From Phycisphaerae bacterium (lineage in GTDB: Bacteria; Planctomycetota; Phycisphaerae; Sedimentisphaerales; Anaerobacaceae), in contig JAUXAL010000013.1 of assembly GCA_030619925.1 (NCBI GenBank), positions 1 to 58,009 of the forward strand: a stretch of 58,009 bases of DNA, in the 5' to 3' direction. Shown here piece after piece: positions 1 through 8,889 of this stretch; within the stretch, counting starts at the first letter, position 1, and every line of letters starts with the position of its first letter. The notes under the pieces are model-generated. The model worked only from the letters and a program-made list of their open reading frames with translations. It did not search any database and was not told where the DNA came from. A program made the position numbers and the translations under genes.

Positions 1-529
1 CGAAGCTGTCCAGTGCCGGGGTCTTGCTTTTTGGCCTCCGACCTATCGTTGGACTCATCTTCATTCCAAGGGCGGCTGGTCCGTCATCCACTCCCGCTCC
101 CAACAGATTCAACACCTCCTGACGCACATCCTCAAGCTTCAGGCCCAGATTCATAAGAACCTGAGCCGCTATCCCTTCACTCTCCCGTAACAGACCCAGC
201 AGGATATGTTCGGTCCCTACATAATTGTGGTTGAGTGACCGGGCCTCTTCGATCGCGTACTCAATAACCTTCTTGGCTCGTGGCGTCTGTGGGAGTTTGC
301 CCATCGTAACCATATCCGGGCCGCTCTTGACCAGCTTTTCTACTTCAAGCCGCAGCTTCTTTATATCCACATCCAGATTCTTCAGAACCGTAGCACCCAC
401 CCCGCTGCCTTCTTTAACCAGGCCCAGCAGGATATGTTCGGTCCCTATGTATTCGTGGTTAAATCGCTGCGCCTCCTGGTTAGCCAGCGCCATAACCTTG
501 CGTGCACGGTCTGTAAAACGCTCAAACAT
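1..529 (-). CDS. clpC: ATP-dependent Clp protease ATP-binding subunit ClpC, N-terminal part (runs off the left edge)
   Basis: Reading the minus strand from ATG at 529 gives a protein beginning MFERFTDRARKVMALANQEA, the start of the ClpC/ClpA N-terminal domain. Two Clp_N repeats are visible, each with the signature YxGTEHILLGL (around residues 27-37 and 102-112), the double-repeat domain that binds adaptors and substrates. The window ends at about residue 176, in the linker before the first AAA+ module, so the ATPase domains are outside. ClpC unfolds proteins and feeds them to ClpP in the cytoplasm. A GGGTGAAAG ribosome-binding site precedes the ATG. A short near-perfect palindrome (GCGCTTAAGCGC core, 582-593) lies about 55 bp upstream and could be an operator, but it is not a CIRCE or CtsR box. 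Identification is firm; ClpC rather than ClpA rests on the doubled N-domain and start sequence. Confidence 0.95.
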   Translation of the reverse strand, partial: MFERFTDRARKVMALANQEAQRFNHEYIGTEHILLGLVKEGSGVGATVLKNLDVDIKKLRLEVEKLVKSGPDMVTMGKLPQTPRAKKVIEYAIEEARSLNHNYVGTEHILLGLLRESEGIAAQVLMNLGLKLEDVRQEVLNLLGAGVDDGPAALGMKMSPTIGRRPKSKTPALDSF

Positions 530-1226
530 CTTTCACCCCAAAATCATTTCCAGAAAGAATTAAAATTTCCTCGTCTCATTGGCGCTTAAGCGCTAAGGCA
601 ATACGAGCGACAAGTATCGAGCCACAAACTATATTATATCATGCTCAGCCCATCTGTCAAACAAACAAAACCTGCCGAATCCTGTTTTTTGGGGCTGGAA
701 GTGCCTACTTTGTTATATGCCTCAAATTGAGACGATGTTCGTTTTTTTTTCGGACTAATGTCCTTCTCTTTTCTTCAGTCTAAAATTTTATCGACAAAAA
801 CAATCGCTGACTTTCCAGTTGCTTGCCTCGTTATAGAGTTTTTCTTTCGCCCTGTCAGAAATCAGAGTGTTCACCTCAGCCATATTGCTTCTAATGGGTC
901 TCTTAACGGCGTCCGAATAAAAACCGCACCCTGGACGCTAAAAAGCCTCTTTGCCATCGATTTATTGACATTACTGGACTAAGTTGGTAGTATTTTGGGG
1001 GATTAACCCTTATTCTGTGTTTTTCAATAGTTAGTGAATGGCAGATAATGACTGTAAAGGAAGAAGGCCTATTTCCTGAACTGAATGCAGCTCGTTACGG
1101 CGAAAACCGCCCACATCGGCCACAATGGATGACAAAATTCAAAGACTAAACACTACTGAAAAACGAGTCAATCCCTTCCCAAATAATCAATTATCAATAA
1201 TCTGAAATAATCAAACGAAACGCCCT
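530..1226. other. Intergenic region between clpC and the ATPase operon
   Basis: About 700 bases without a convincing gene. It holds the upstream region of clpC (leftward) and the 3' end of the ATPase operon (also leftward). The palindrome TTGGCGCTTAAGCGCTAA at 579-596 is the only clear structure. A 33-codon ATG frame at 1048-1149 (MTVKEEGLFPEL..., plus strand) continues open upstream but has no ribosome-binding site and resembles nothing I recognise. A 74-codon plus frame at 758-982 has skewed composition and no ribosome-binding site; I do not regard it as a gene. Confidence 0.5.
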
Positions 1227-4200
1227 CTATTTCTCTGAAATTTCCTCTTCAGTGACGCGCTCAGCCTGCATTTTGTTGCGCCGTTCTTCTATTCGTTTGA
1301 CCACATCCTTAGCTATCTCCATAACCTCAGCCGGCGCTTTCACATCCTCTCCGACAAATAGTCGCAGCCCCGCCACAAGCGGCTCTAATATCTTCGAACT
1401 GGGAGATTCGCACAAGATCTTCAGTGCTTCTTTCCCGACACCACTCACAGACAGCTCAATGAATAGATCAATCGCATCTTCGACCGTCTTTTCCACCAAC
1501 TCCGCATCTTCCGCATATTTTCTTGCATGTTGTAGTGCCTCACGTCCCTTTCCTAACTTACACACAATCGAAGCAAGCGTACCGTGGCAATTTCCATTCT
1601 CCGGTTCTAATCTCACCGCCTCTCTTGCCCATTCTTCAGCTTCCGGTAGCAAATCTGATGGTGCATACTTATAAAACGCCCAGGCAATGTTATTTAGGAG
1701 TGTGGCATTCTCTTGCTCTTGCGCAAGTTTCTCTTGCGCTAACTCGGCCGCCTCCCTCGGTCTACCCAGCTTTGTAAGCAGAAGGACTGTGAGTGCATTT
1801 AGGGCCCAGGCATGTCCCGGATCTATTTCGATGGCCTTACGGAACGCCCTTTCGGCTTCCTCCGGCCGTTCAAGTTTCTCGTGTAGAAGCTGACCGAGTT
1901 TCGCATGTCCCCAGGCCTCCTCCGGCTCTAACTCGATTACCTTGCGGTACGCCATCTCGGCCTCCTCATAGTGTTCAAGTTTCTCGTGTAGAAGCTGACC
2001 AAGCTTCGCATACCCCCAAGCGACCTCCGGCTCCAACTCAGTAGTCTTACCGTAAGCCTTTTCAGCTTCCTCGTATTTTCCAAGCTTATCGTATAGAAAT
2101 TGACCAAAATGTGCCCAAGCCCTCGCATTTTTCTCGTCTATTTCAACAGTCTTTCGGAAAGCCTTCTCGGCCTCCTCGTAACGCTCCGGACACTCCCCTA
2201 GCAGTTCACCAAGATAGCTCCAGACTAAACTACAATCGGAGCCAAGTTCAATCGCTCTTCTGTATGCATCCTCAGCTTCCGCGTAGCTTTTCTCATGCTG
2301 GTGCAGGAACCGACCAAATTTCTCCCAAACCCAGTGATTGTCAGGCGATAATTCTACCGCCTTGTGATATGCCCGCTCCGCCTCCTCGTAGCGGCGAAGT
2401 TTCTCATGGAGGAGCAGGCCAAGCGCAGCCCAGACTCCGCCATCTTTCTCGTTTATCTCGATGACCCTCCGGTACGCATTCTCAGCCTCCTCATAGCGAC
2501 CGAGCCGCTCTTGCAGCAGGTCACCAAGACACCTCCATCCTAAAGGACAATTAGGTTGTAGCTCCACGCCCTTACTGTAGGCCCTCTCAGCCTCCTCATA
2601 CCGTCGAAGATGGATGTGAAGCAACTGACCAAATCGCACCCAAGTACAGTACCGATCCGGTCCCAGTTCAATGGCCTTGCGATAGGCCTCCTCAGCCTCT
2701 GTGTAGCACCCCAACTTTTTATGTAGAACATACCCAAGCCGTTCCCACCCTGCAGCGCTCCCGGGATCTACCTCAGTAACCCGTCGATAAACGCGTTCAG
2801 CTTGTTCAAATTCGCCTGAGTCTTCCAAAGCTCTGCCTTCCTTGAGAGCCTCACGAACATCAGCCTTGGCGCTCTCCACCCCCTGCAACCTTTCGCTTTC
2901 CACGAGACATTTTATCGCATGAGGAGCATCCGCCATCTCAAAGAAATGGTGCGGCACTGCTTCAATAAGCTGCTGCCGGAGTGAGTGACTTCCCATGCTC
3001 TCTAGAATTCCCTCATACGCCAGATAATGTTCCCTACGCAGCACGGGTTCGAGTTCGCACGCTTCTTGTGCAATTCGGCGGCTCAAACTCACCAATTCTT
3101 TCGGTCCGTAGAAAGACACCATAAACCTCACTAATGCCTTGACACGTCTCGATGGTGCCCCGCGCCGGCGCATCAGATAATAAATGTTGTACATACGCTC
3201 AGCGACCTGGTACGACTTTGTGCGTTTATGTCCGTTGGCCAAAACCACGGCTCCTCGTTCCATCAGCCGGCGCAGCAATGAGCTTGTTTTATTGACATTG
3301 AGCCGGGCCAAATTGGCAACTTCTCGTGCTGTCGCTGGCTTCCACAATTCTGCTAGACCTAAATAAACCTTACGCTCTATAGCAGGAAGATTATCTAAGT
3401 GGCTTTTGAAGTATTCGGTGTGCTCATCTACAAGCTGCATAAGGTCGTTCATAAGTTCTTTGAGCGACATTTGAACTGCGAAGGTCGAAACGATAGTGAG
3501 TAATCGCGGGTTCCCACCGGTTAAAATCTGAAGTGGCCGAACACGCTCGTGGTGTTGTTTCTTCCCGGTGACAGAAGTCCATAGTGTTCGACAATCCTCC
3601 TCACCAAGAGGTTCAAGTTCAAGCGTCCTAAATTGCTCAAACATCGCTTTTCCTGAATTCTTAATCTCCGGTTCCAACGCACCCCTTTTTTCCCACCGAA
3701 AATATTGCGTCGCTGTTGCCAGTAGCATAACTCTTGGCTCATTTAGCAACGTGTGCCTAAGTGCCCAACCATCGTTATCGCCTATTTGCTCACCGAGCAA
3801 CATATTGAAGTTCTCCACGACAAGCAGGATGCGTTTGCCCTGATTATCGGCAAAGTCCATTAGTTGCCCAAGCGCGCGTTCCCGTAGTCGGCTTTCATCC
3901 TGTTCGCTGCTCAATTCTCTATATGTCTGCCTCCAGCGGCCCTCACCCGTCTTTTGTCCTAAGTGAAATAAAGCCTCAAGCCAGAATTCGCCGGGGGTTG
4001 TAACCTGGTAGCTCTCTTCCGAGAACACCAACGGATACCAACATTTACTCAAATCCTTATCTGTCCGAACCTCCTCAACTGCTCTCAAGACAAGCATTGT
4101 CTTGCCGGTACCCCGCGGCCCAATCACAAGAACATGTTGATTTGATTTTGTCACGTTCTCTCGAAGGACTTGTACTATTAGCTCAAGCTCTGCATGGCGA

Positions 4201-4271
4201 ACCACGAAAGACCGCACGAGTTCTTCATTTGAAAGAAAGGCAGGATTGTATTTTACTATGCGCTTGCTCAT
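1227..4271 (-). CDS. AAA/STAND-like ATPase with winged-helix region and long TPR array
   Basis: 1014 residues. N-terminal P-loop ATPase: Walker A GPRGTGKT at residues 51-58, hydrophobic strand with VVEN in the Walker B position near 151-154 (the usual DE is replaced by EN), sensor-like MLLATATQ near 180, and an LTGGNPR motif near 250 as in STAND/ORC-like ATPases. Residues about 295-370 look like a winged helix. From about 470 to 900 there are 11-13 TPR units with a 35-residue period (consensus YEEAExAYRKxIELxPxxxWxxLGxLLHEKLxR), one residue longer than the canonical 34. STAND proteins are usually switch-like signal or defence NTPases whose TPRs sense a ligand. The gene starts 3 bases after the stop of the upstream ATPase, with GGAG 8 bases before ATG, so the two are co-translated. 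The exact function cannot be assigned; a role in phage defence or signalling is inference only. Confidence 0.85.
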   Translation of the reverse strand: MSKRIVKYNPAFLSNEELVRSFVVRHAELELIVQVLRENVTKSNQHVLVIGPRGTGKTMLVLRAVEEVRTDKDLSKCWYPLVFSEESYQVTTPGEFWLEALFHLGQKTGEGRWRQTYRELSSEQDESRLRERALGQLMDFADNQGKRILLVVENFNMLLGEQIGDNDGWALRHTLLNEPRVMLLATATQYFRWEKRGALEPEIKNSGKAMFEQFRTLELEPLGEEDCRTLWTSVTGKKQHHERVRPLQILTGGNPRLLTIVSTFAVQMSLKELMNDLMQLVDEHTEYFKSHLDNLPAIERKVYLGLAELWKPATAREVANLARLNVNKTSSLLRRLMERGAVVLANGHKRTKSYQVAERMYNIYYLMRRRGAPSRRVKALVRFMVSFYGPKELVSLSRRIAQEACELEPVLRREHYLAYEGILESMGSHSLRQQLIEAVPHHFFEMADAPHAIKCLVESERLQGVESAKADVREALKEGRALEDSGEFEQAERVYRRVTEVDPGSAAGWERLGYVLHKKLGCYTEAEEAYRKAIELGPDRYCTWVRFGQLLHIHLRRYEEAERAYSKGVELQPNCPLGWRCLGDLLQERLGRYEEAENAYRRVIEINEKDGGVWAALGLLLHEKLRRYEEAERAYHKAVELSPDNHWVWEKFGRFLHQHEKSYAEAEDAYRRAIELGSDCSLVWSYLGELLGECPERYEEAEKAFRKTVEIDEKNARAWAHFGQFLYDKLGKYEEAEKAYGKTTELEPEVAWGYAKLGQLLHEKLEHYEEAEMAYRKVIELEPEEAWGHAKLGQLLHEKLERPEEAERAFRKAIEIDPGHAWALNALTVLLLTKLGRPREAAELAQEKLAQEQENATLLNNIAWAFYKYAPSDLLPEAEEWAREAVRLEPENGNCHGTLASIVCKLGKGREALQHARKYAEDAELVEKTVEDAIDLFIELSVSGVGKEALKILCESPSSKILEPLVAGLRLFVGEDVKAPAEVMEIAKDVVKRIEERRNKMQAERVTEEEISEK

Positions 4272-4274
4272 AAC

Positions 4275-5522
4275 TCAGACTCCTCTCTTCAGGACTGGCG
4301 TAAAGAAACGCCTATATCTGTTTCTCCACCATTCCCGCAGAAGTTTCGACACAAAAACATATCCTTTCTCTCCGCTCTTAAGATAACCATCGTGTTCCAA
4401 AACCCAAATTATCTCCTTTTGAATCTCGCCAACATCCCGCCCTTCAAGCGGATACTCTTTTTGAAAGGCTGCGATTGCCTCATCGCTAAGGAGCCCTGTA
4501 ACAGCAGCCTCGGTTAGCATGTCAAGTGCCAATGCACACAACTCCTTCGGTAAAACTTTCTCCAATCGCTCTTCATAGTGTGTAAGTTCAACGTGTCCTC
4601 TAACGCCGAGCATACCACTCTTGTAAACCTCCGCAACGTCCTGCATCGAACAATGCATATCCCCTCTTTTTACACACCTGTCATAGACATTAGTGAAGAA
4701 CATCTGCACGTGATGAGGAATACAACACCCCAACATCTTGACCATTTCTTCAGGTGCACCTTCATTGAACTCAATTCCATATTCGTTTCCCAGCGCCTTT
4801 ATGCAATTGCTTGCGGTTTCCTCGTCCCATGGGTCAAGTTCGAACGGCACAAAGTTATTAACTGTTGCACTCAACCTGGCCTGATGTAGAATTGGCTCCA
4901 AACCTATGCTCCCTGAAATTACAATTCTTATCTTTCCTTGGTGCTTAATACTGTTTTTACGCAGCCATGACATAAACTCGTTTGTCTGTGCCTTTCCTTC
5001 TACAGTAATATCGTGATCCTCGTCTTTTAGTATGTTATTAACCATTAGCGCTACCTCGTCCAATAAAAGAACCACAGGTCTCTCAGCTCCAGCGAGAATA
5101 TCGAAAAGTTGGTCACCTTTATCTGCCCAATTACCAAGAGTCAAACCCGAACGTAACGTCACACCTAACTCGCTTATTTGGACCGACTCCACCGAATCTG
5201 CCATTTTGGTCAAGACATTGCTGAAGACACCTTTCCCTTTCTCCCAAAGGCTTTTGTGCGGATGAATTTTAAGACTTAACTCCACTATGGCATCAGAGGC
5301 ACTCTGACACTTCTGAAGGTCAACAAAAAGACATATATACCGATCAGCTAACAACTCAGCCACCTCGGCCATAAGGCTCGTCTTTCCCATCCGACGCTGC
5401 GCAACCAATAATACATGTGCCCCGTCATCGATTTTCTGGGCGAAAAGCTCTTTTTCTTTTTCCCTATCCCAAAACCATTCTCCAGTAACAACCTTTCCCT
5501 GACCCATCTTTAGTCTATTCAT
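4275..5522 (-). CDS. AAA ATPase (archaeal-type/STAND-like), first gene of a two-ATPase operon
   Basis: 415 residues. The P-loop AQRRMGKTS lies at residues 41-49 and Walker B LLLDE at 152-156; the SGSIGLEPIL segment near 205 corresponds to sensor 1. These belong to the 'QRRMGKTSL' family of single-domain ATPases with a C-terminal helical/winged-helix part (about residues 320-415). No transmembrane segment. A GAGGGA ribosome-binding site precedes the ATG at 5522. It is transcribed leftward from the strong promoter at 5595-5623 and is followed after 3 bases by the TPR ATPase, so the two products probably act together. An effector domain (nuclease, TIR, protease) is not visible in either protein. 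Family known, biological role unknown. Confidence 0.85.
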   Translation of the reverse strand: MNRLKMGQGKVVTGEWFWDREKEKELFAQKIDDGAHVLLVAQRRMGKTSLMAEVAELLADRYICLFVDLQKCQSASDAIVELSLKIHPHKSLWEKGKGVFSNVLTKMADSVESVQISELGVTLRSGLTLGNWADKGDQLFDILAGAERPVVLLLDEVALMVNNILKDEDHDITVEGKAQTNEFMSWLRKNSIKHQGKIRIVISGSIGLEPILHQARLSATVNNFVPFELDPWDEETASNCIKALGNEYGIEFNEGAPEEMVKMLGCCIPHHVQMFFTNVYDRCVKRGDMHCSMQDVAEVYKSGMLGVRGHVELTHYEERLEKVLPKELCALALDMLTEAAVTGLLSDEAIAAFQKEYPLEGRDVGEIQKEIIWVLEHDGYLKSGEKGYVFVSKLLREWWRNRYRRFFTPVLKRGV

Positions 5523-5548
5523 TTTTGAATCCCTCGCCTGATAATCAC

Positions 5549-5592
5549 CAACATTTCTGTTGCCAACAAGTATGCCACCAACAATTCTGTTG
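5549..5592 (-). promoter_or_regulatory. Tandem dyad operator of the ATPase operon
   Basis: Two 14-bp dyads, CAACATTTCTGTTG (5549-5562) and CAACAATTCTGTTG (5579-5592), lie 30 bp apart. Each has CAACA/TGTTG arms, and both share the same flanking CAC on the left. The distal one begins 2 bp after the -10 box of the promoter, so it covers the expected transcription start. A repressor binding two sites three helical turns apart is the simplest reading; RNA hairpins in the leader are an alternative. Confidence 0.6.
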
Positions 5593-5594
5593 TT

Positions 5595-5623
5595 ATTATC
5601 GCCTGCCTAAACTATTTTGTCAA
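5595..5623 (-). promoter_or_regulatory. Sigma-70-type promoter of the ATPase operon
   Basis: On the minus strand TTGACA (5618-5623) is separated by exactly 17 bases from GATAAT (5595-5600). This is one of the strongest promoter matches in the window and lies about 75 bp before the ATG at 5522. Confidence 0.7.
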
Positions 5624-6243
5624 CATATTTCCGCTATTTTTTATAAAAATATTGATATTTTTTCTGCCGACGAAATCCCCGCCGAAGCAAACGGCTATAA
5701 AATCCGCCAAAGAAACCCCAAAAGTCCTGAGCGCAGCCGAAAGGCCTCCACAATTTTGCATTTTACATTTTAATCTTTAATTTTCCCTCCGCCCCCACAC
5801 TTACCAACCACTCCCCACCCGCCGCAACGTCCGATAATATCTTAGAAGGCACTAAAATCACCTATTCCTCCCAAACTAACAAAATGTTAATTTACAAAAA
5901 GTGCTGGTTTTTACTCATTTTTGTCTAAAAAGCGCGCGTTTTTATGAATTTTTGTTCATTTTTGCTTCATTTTTAGTCATTTTTTGACGTTTTTATCTTA
6001 CCCATCTTGCCCATGCTCCGCAAGTTGACACGGAAACTTCCGTTTTTGGCCCAAAAACAAACATCCACCCGGAAATGAACCTGAAAAAACTGAAAAAAGC
6101 CCAATTTTCTTTAAAATTCCCCCACAGAGTTTCGGAAACTAAATGCCCATTTACCCGATATGTCTCAAGGCAGAATTTGCCCGGAATATCTTGATTTTTT
6201 GGTATGTGTTCTTGTTGCCTTCTGTATCTTAGTGCGTTTCGTC
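5624..6243. other. AT-rich intergenic region
   Basis: About 620 bases with no supported gene. It is clearly richer in A+T than its neighbours and contains several irregular TTCATTTTTG/TCATTTTT words between about 5915 and 5990. Overlapping frames on both strands between 6160 and 6560 are shadows of the small gene that follows. Confidence 0.4.
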
Positions 6244-6507
6244 TTACTTGTTGTCTTCCTCAAGCAACTTTTTGAGATATTCGTTTTCGCGGCGTGTCGC
6301 TTCAAGATCGAAAACCTGGTACTTGATGCATACCCGCAGGTAATCCAGCGATTCCTGCAGACTATTGATACTTTTTTCAAGCTTTTTACGGTTTGCCCGT
6401 GCTTGTTCGGCAAGCTTGGCCAGCTTTCTCTGGTGGGGGTTGGCTGCCTGTCCGAATTCCTTGACCAGTTCGTTAAGTTTGTCTTCAAGGCTTGTCTCGT
6501 CCATCAC
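6244..6507 (-). CDS. Small coiled-coil protein of unknown function
   Basis: 86-87 residues, highly charged and almost entirely helical by composition (KLAKLAEQARANRKKLEKSI, then an LEATRRENEYLKKLLEE tail with heptad-spaced leucines), so a coiled coil is likely. Start is GTG at 6507 or the adjacent ATG at 6504; AGGAGAG lies 6-9 bases upstream, a good ribosome-binding site for either. No domain recognised and no obvious operon partner. Alternative frames over the same bases encode low-complexity peptides and are rejected. Confidence 0.7.
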   Translation of the reverse strand: MMDETSLEDKLNELVKEFGQAANPHQRKLAKLAEQARANRKKLEKSINSLQESLDYLRVCIKYQVFDLEATRRENEYLKKLLEEDNK

Positions 6508-7204
6508 ATTGCTCTCCTCATCAAATGCACTTTCTTTTCAAATCCCCCACCCTATACATAGGGAGTCCCCCACGCCCAATGATTGTAAACAGAGCAAAAC
6601 CCATACCGAAACCCCTAAAAACCGGCTTTTTGCCCAACTTCACCCCTTGCCCCTAAAAACAGCCGACCAGAGGAACTATGTGTGTTGCTCTTAAGTTTTG
6701 TTTCTACTTTCCGAAAGGCAACCCTTATATGGGTTAAAACTATGCGTTGTAAAAAATCAACATTCTGGCTTTGCCTGCATTTTCTCCCTGCGTGTAACGA
6801 CTGTATTAAAAAATAGTTAGATTAATGTTGACTATTGTAAACATCACTGTTGATTTGTAGCGTCAATTGGGCTCAACCAGCCACTAAAATGCAGTCTATG
6901 ACTTAAAATGGTGGGAATCCCCTGAAAATGGCGGAAAATGAGATTTTCCGTAAGCCATTCTCCAAAGATACCGAATAGGGCAACACTTAGCTCGGAAAAT
7001 GCCTACCGGAGACAAGAAATCAAAAATCTGCCTGGTATCTTATGATGATTGAACAGTCATCGTTAGGCCTTTGGTAACAAGAAGTTACGGCGAACTGCGA
7101 TGTGCAAATAATTTGCCTTATCTGCTTGTTCCGCAAAAGGGCGGATAGTTTATTCAACTAACCTAAAGCACCAAGAAAATTTTTAAAAAATCTAAAATTC
7201 TGCG
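6508..7204. other. Intergenic region upstream of the PadR operon
   Basis: About 700 bases without a gene. Small structures seen: CCCTATACATAGGG near 6551-6564 and a perfect 8-bp stem CGGAAAAT/ATTTTCCG with a 3-base loop at 6932-6950. No tRNA-like or recognised riboswitch fold was found. Confidence 0.4.
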
Positions 7205-7239
7205 TTGACTTTTGCAGTATACTGTTATATAGTATACTG
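7205..7239 (+). promoter_or_regulatory. padR promoter with overlapping operator
   Basis: TTGACT (7205-7210), 17 bases, TATAGT (7228-7233). A perfect inverted repeat CAGTATAC-N9-GTATACTG (7215-7239) covers the spacer and the -10 box. PadR repressors typically bind such GTATAC-type dyads in their own promoter, so autorepression is the likely mode. Confidence 0.75.
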
Positions 7240-7290
7240 AAAACAAGCTTAGTGTTGTATACTCTTCGAAAGAGAAAAGAGAGGTGCATC

Positions 7291-7629
7291 TTGAATCTGA
7301 ACAATTGGCAAACTCAACTCCGCAAGGGATTGCTGGACATTGTCGTTCTGAACCTGCTGCAGCACGGCCAGTGTCACGGCTATGAGATGGTCCAGGCCCT
7401 CAAGCAAAGTGCAGGGCTGAATATTCGTGAAGGCAATATCTACCCGATTCTCGCCCGCCTACAAACCGATGGTTTGGTAACAAGTAACTCCGAGTCCTCA
7501 CGGGACGGTCCGCCGAGAAGGTATTTCAAGCTCACCGAACTGGGCCAAAAGACCCTTGCCGATATGAATGCGCATTGGGATCAGATAATTGAAAGTATCC
7601 AACATATCAGGAAAGGAGATCATAAATGA
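7291..7629 (+). CDS. PadR family transcriptional repressor
   Basis: 112 residues from TTG at 7291, which is preceded by AGAGAGGTG and lines up with the usual PadR start; an upstream GTG at 7252 lacks a ribosome-binding site. The winged-helix signature is plain: LRKGLLDIVVLNLLQHGQ, CHGYEMVQALK, then NIYPILARLQTDGLV and the wing RRYFKLTELG. The short C-terminal helix is typical of the small subfamily-2 PadRs that pair with membrane sensor proteins. The stop overlaps the ATG of the next gene by 4 bp (ATGA), so the two are translationally coupled. The dyad at 7215-7239 suggests it represses its own operon. Ligand unknown. Confidence 0.9.
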   Translation: MNLNNWQTQLRKGLLDIVVLNLLQHGQCHGYEMVQALKQSAGLNIREGNIYPILARLQTDGLVTSNSESSRDGPPRRYFKLTELGQKTLADMNAHWDQIIESIQHIRKGDHK

Positions 7630-8795
7630 CCTCAGAAAATAAGGAATGGGATAGTCTCAAAGCTGAATATCTCCGCCAGGTGGCCAAAGCTTTGTCGTCG
7701 GTCAAGCATCCTCGCAGCAAAGAAGTTCTTGAGGACGTACGCTCTCACCTGGACAGACGCTTTGCTGAGCTTGAACCCAAGCAGAAGACCTGGGAAAACT
7801 TCCAAGCTATTATCACTGAAATGGGTCCCGCCTCTGATTATGCCGAACTCCTTGAACCAGATGCTGCCCCACCAAGGGGAAATGTTCGGGGAAAATATCT
7901 GTTATGGGTGGGACTGGCTGCCATCATTGTCATAGTCGTTACAGCGATGATTCTGCTGCCAACGACGATACTTTTATCTGCTAAGGTTAGTGAAGCCGAT
8001 AAAATGGCCTCGGAAGAGCTTGCGAGCAATGGATGGAGGCTATGGCGTGAGCGTAAATTCGGTCAGGCGGAAGAGATATTCAAAAAAGCTGTCCAGGAAG
8101 ACCTAACGCATGCCGACGCCTGGAATGGCCTGGGCTGGTCACAATTCAATCAGGGAAAACCTCTAAATGCCAAAGCCTCCTTTGAGAAATGCCTGGAAAT
8201 GAACCCCGAACACCCTGCAGCCCTTAACGGTCTTGGCTGGATCGCTAAAGGACAGGGTAAGACCGATGAAGCTATCGGTTATTGGCAAAAGGCCATCGAG
8301 GCAGCGCCAAATGCTACCGCAGCCTTGAGCGGCTTGGCCACGACCTATATGGAAATGCAGCAGTATGACAAGGCGGTAGAAGTCTACGAAAAGTGGCTTA
8401 AGGTCGAGCCGAACAATGAGCAAGTCAAAGCAGACCTGGAAAGAGCAGGAAGTCGGCGACCACCAGTTGAACTGACCGACTTGCCGCGTTTGATCGCTGA
8501 ACTGTCAAACCCTAACGCTCCGCGTTTCGAAGCGCTAAATAGAATTATAAAATTGGGAAGTGCCGCAGTTCCCACGCTCATCAAAGAAATGAAAACCAGC
8601 AACAATTGGCAGATACCAAAGGCTTTAGGGGCTATCGGAGACCGACGTGCGACTCTGCCTTTGATTGAGAAGCTGGACAACAGTGACTTCTCGCCAATGC
8701 GCGAAGTGGTTGGCGAAGCACTTGAGAGAATTACAGGTGAAAATTTCGGCGTCTCCAAAGAAAAGTGGCGGAACTGGTGGCAGGAAAACCAGTAG
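7626..8795 (+). CDS. HAAS-domain membrane protein with TPR and HEAT-like repeats
   Basis: 389 residues. The N-terminal 75 residues match the HAAS signalling domain that is commonly encoded beside PadR (pattern YLRQVAKALSS, LEDVRSHLDRRF, EMGPASDYAELL). One transmembrane helix follows at about residues 90-115. The outside part has three to four TPR units (about 130-275: AWNGLGWSQFNQGK, ALNGLGWIAKGQGKTDEAI, and so on) and ends in a HEAT-like stretch (about 290-370: GSAAVPTLIKEM, ALGAIGDRRATLPLIEKL). The coupling with PadR suggests an envelope sensor/anti-regulator pair; known PadR-HAAS partners usually carry other sensor domains, so the TPR-HEAT ectodomain is an uncommon combination. Function inferred from architecture only. 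Confidence 0.85.
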   Translation: MTSENKEWDSLKAEYLRQVAKALSSVKHPRSKEVLEDVRSHLDRRFAELEPKQKTWENFQAIITEMGPASDYAELLEPDAAPPRGNVRGKYLLWVGLAAIIVIVVTAMILLPTTILLSAKVSEADKMASEELASNGWRLWRERKFGQAEEIFKKAVQEDLTHADAWNGLGWSQFNQGKPLNAKASFEKCLEMNPEHPAALNGLGWIAKGQGKTDEAIGYWQKAIEAAPNATAALSGLATTYMEMQQYDKAVEVYEKWLKVEPNNEQVKADLERAGSRRPPVELTDLPRLIAELSNPNAPRFEALNRIIKLGSAAVPTLIKEMKTSNNWQIPKALGAIGDRRATLPLIEKLDNSDFSPMREVVGEALERITGENFGVSKEKWRNWWQENQ

Positions 8796-8889
8796 AAATA
8801 GGAAAAGCCGCTAACACGCTGTTTTGAACTCGCCTCCGATATGTTAGACTTTGCTCGGTTCTCCCAGCACACCCGGATTTGCCTTGGCA

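Noticed and set aside
579-596. Palindrome upstream of clpC as a CIRCE element or CtsR box
   Set aside because: The arms (GCGCTTAAGCGC) do not match TTAGCACTC-N9-GAGTGCTAA or the CtsR heptad repeat.
758-982. 74-codon plus-strand open frame between clpC and the ATPase operon
   Set aside because: No ribosome-binding site, unlike any protein I know, and composition (Ser/Leu/Phe-rich) fits chance in A+T-rich DNA.
1252-3843. Several plus-strand frames opposite the TPR ATPase gene
   Set aside because: They mirror the TPR repeats on the coding strand, have serine/proline-rich antisense composition and lack start signals.
6160-6561. Plus-strand 133-codon frame over the small coiled-coil gene
   Set aside because: The minus-strand frame has a good AGGAGAG site and a credible coiled-coil protein; the plus frame is its shadow.
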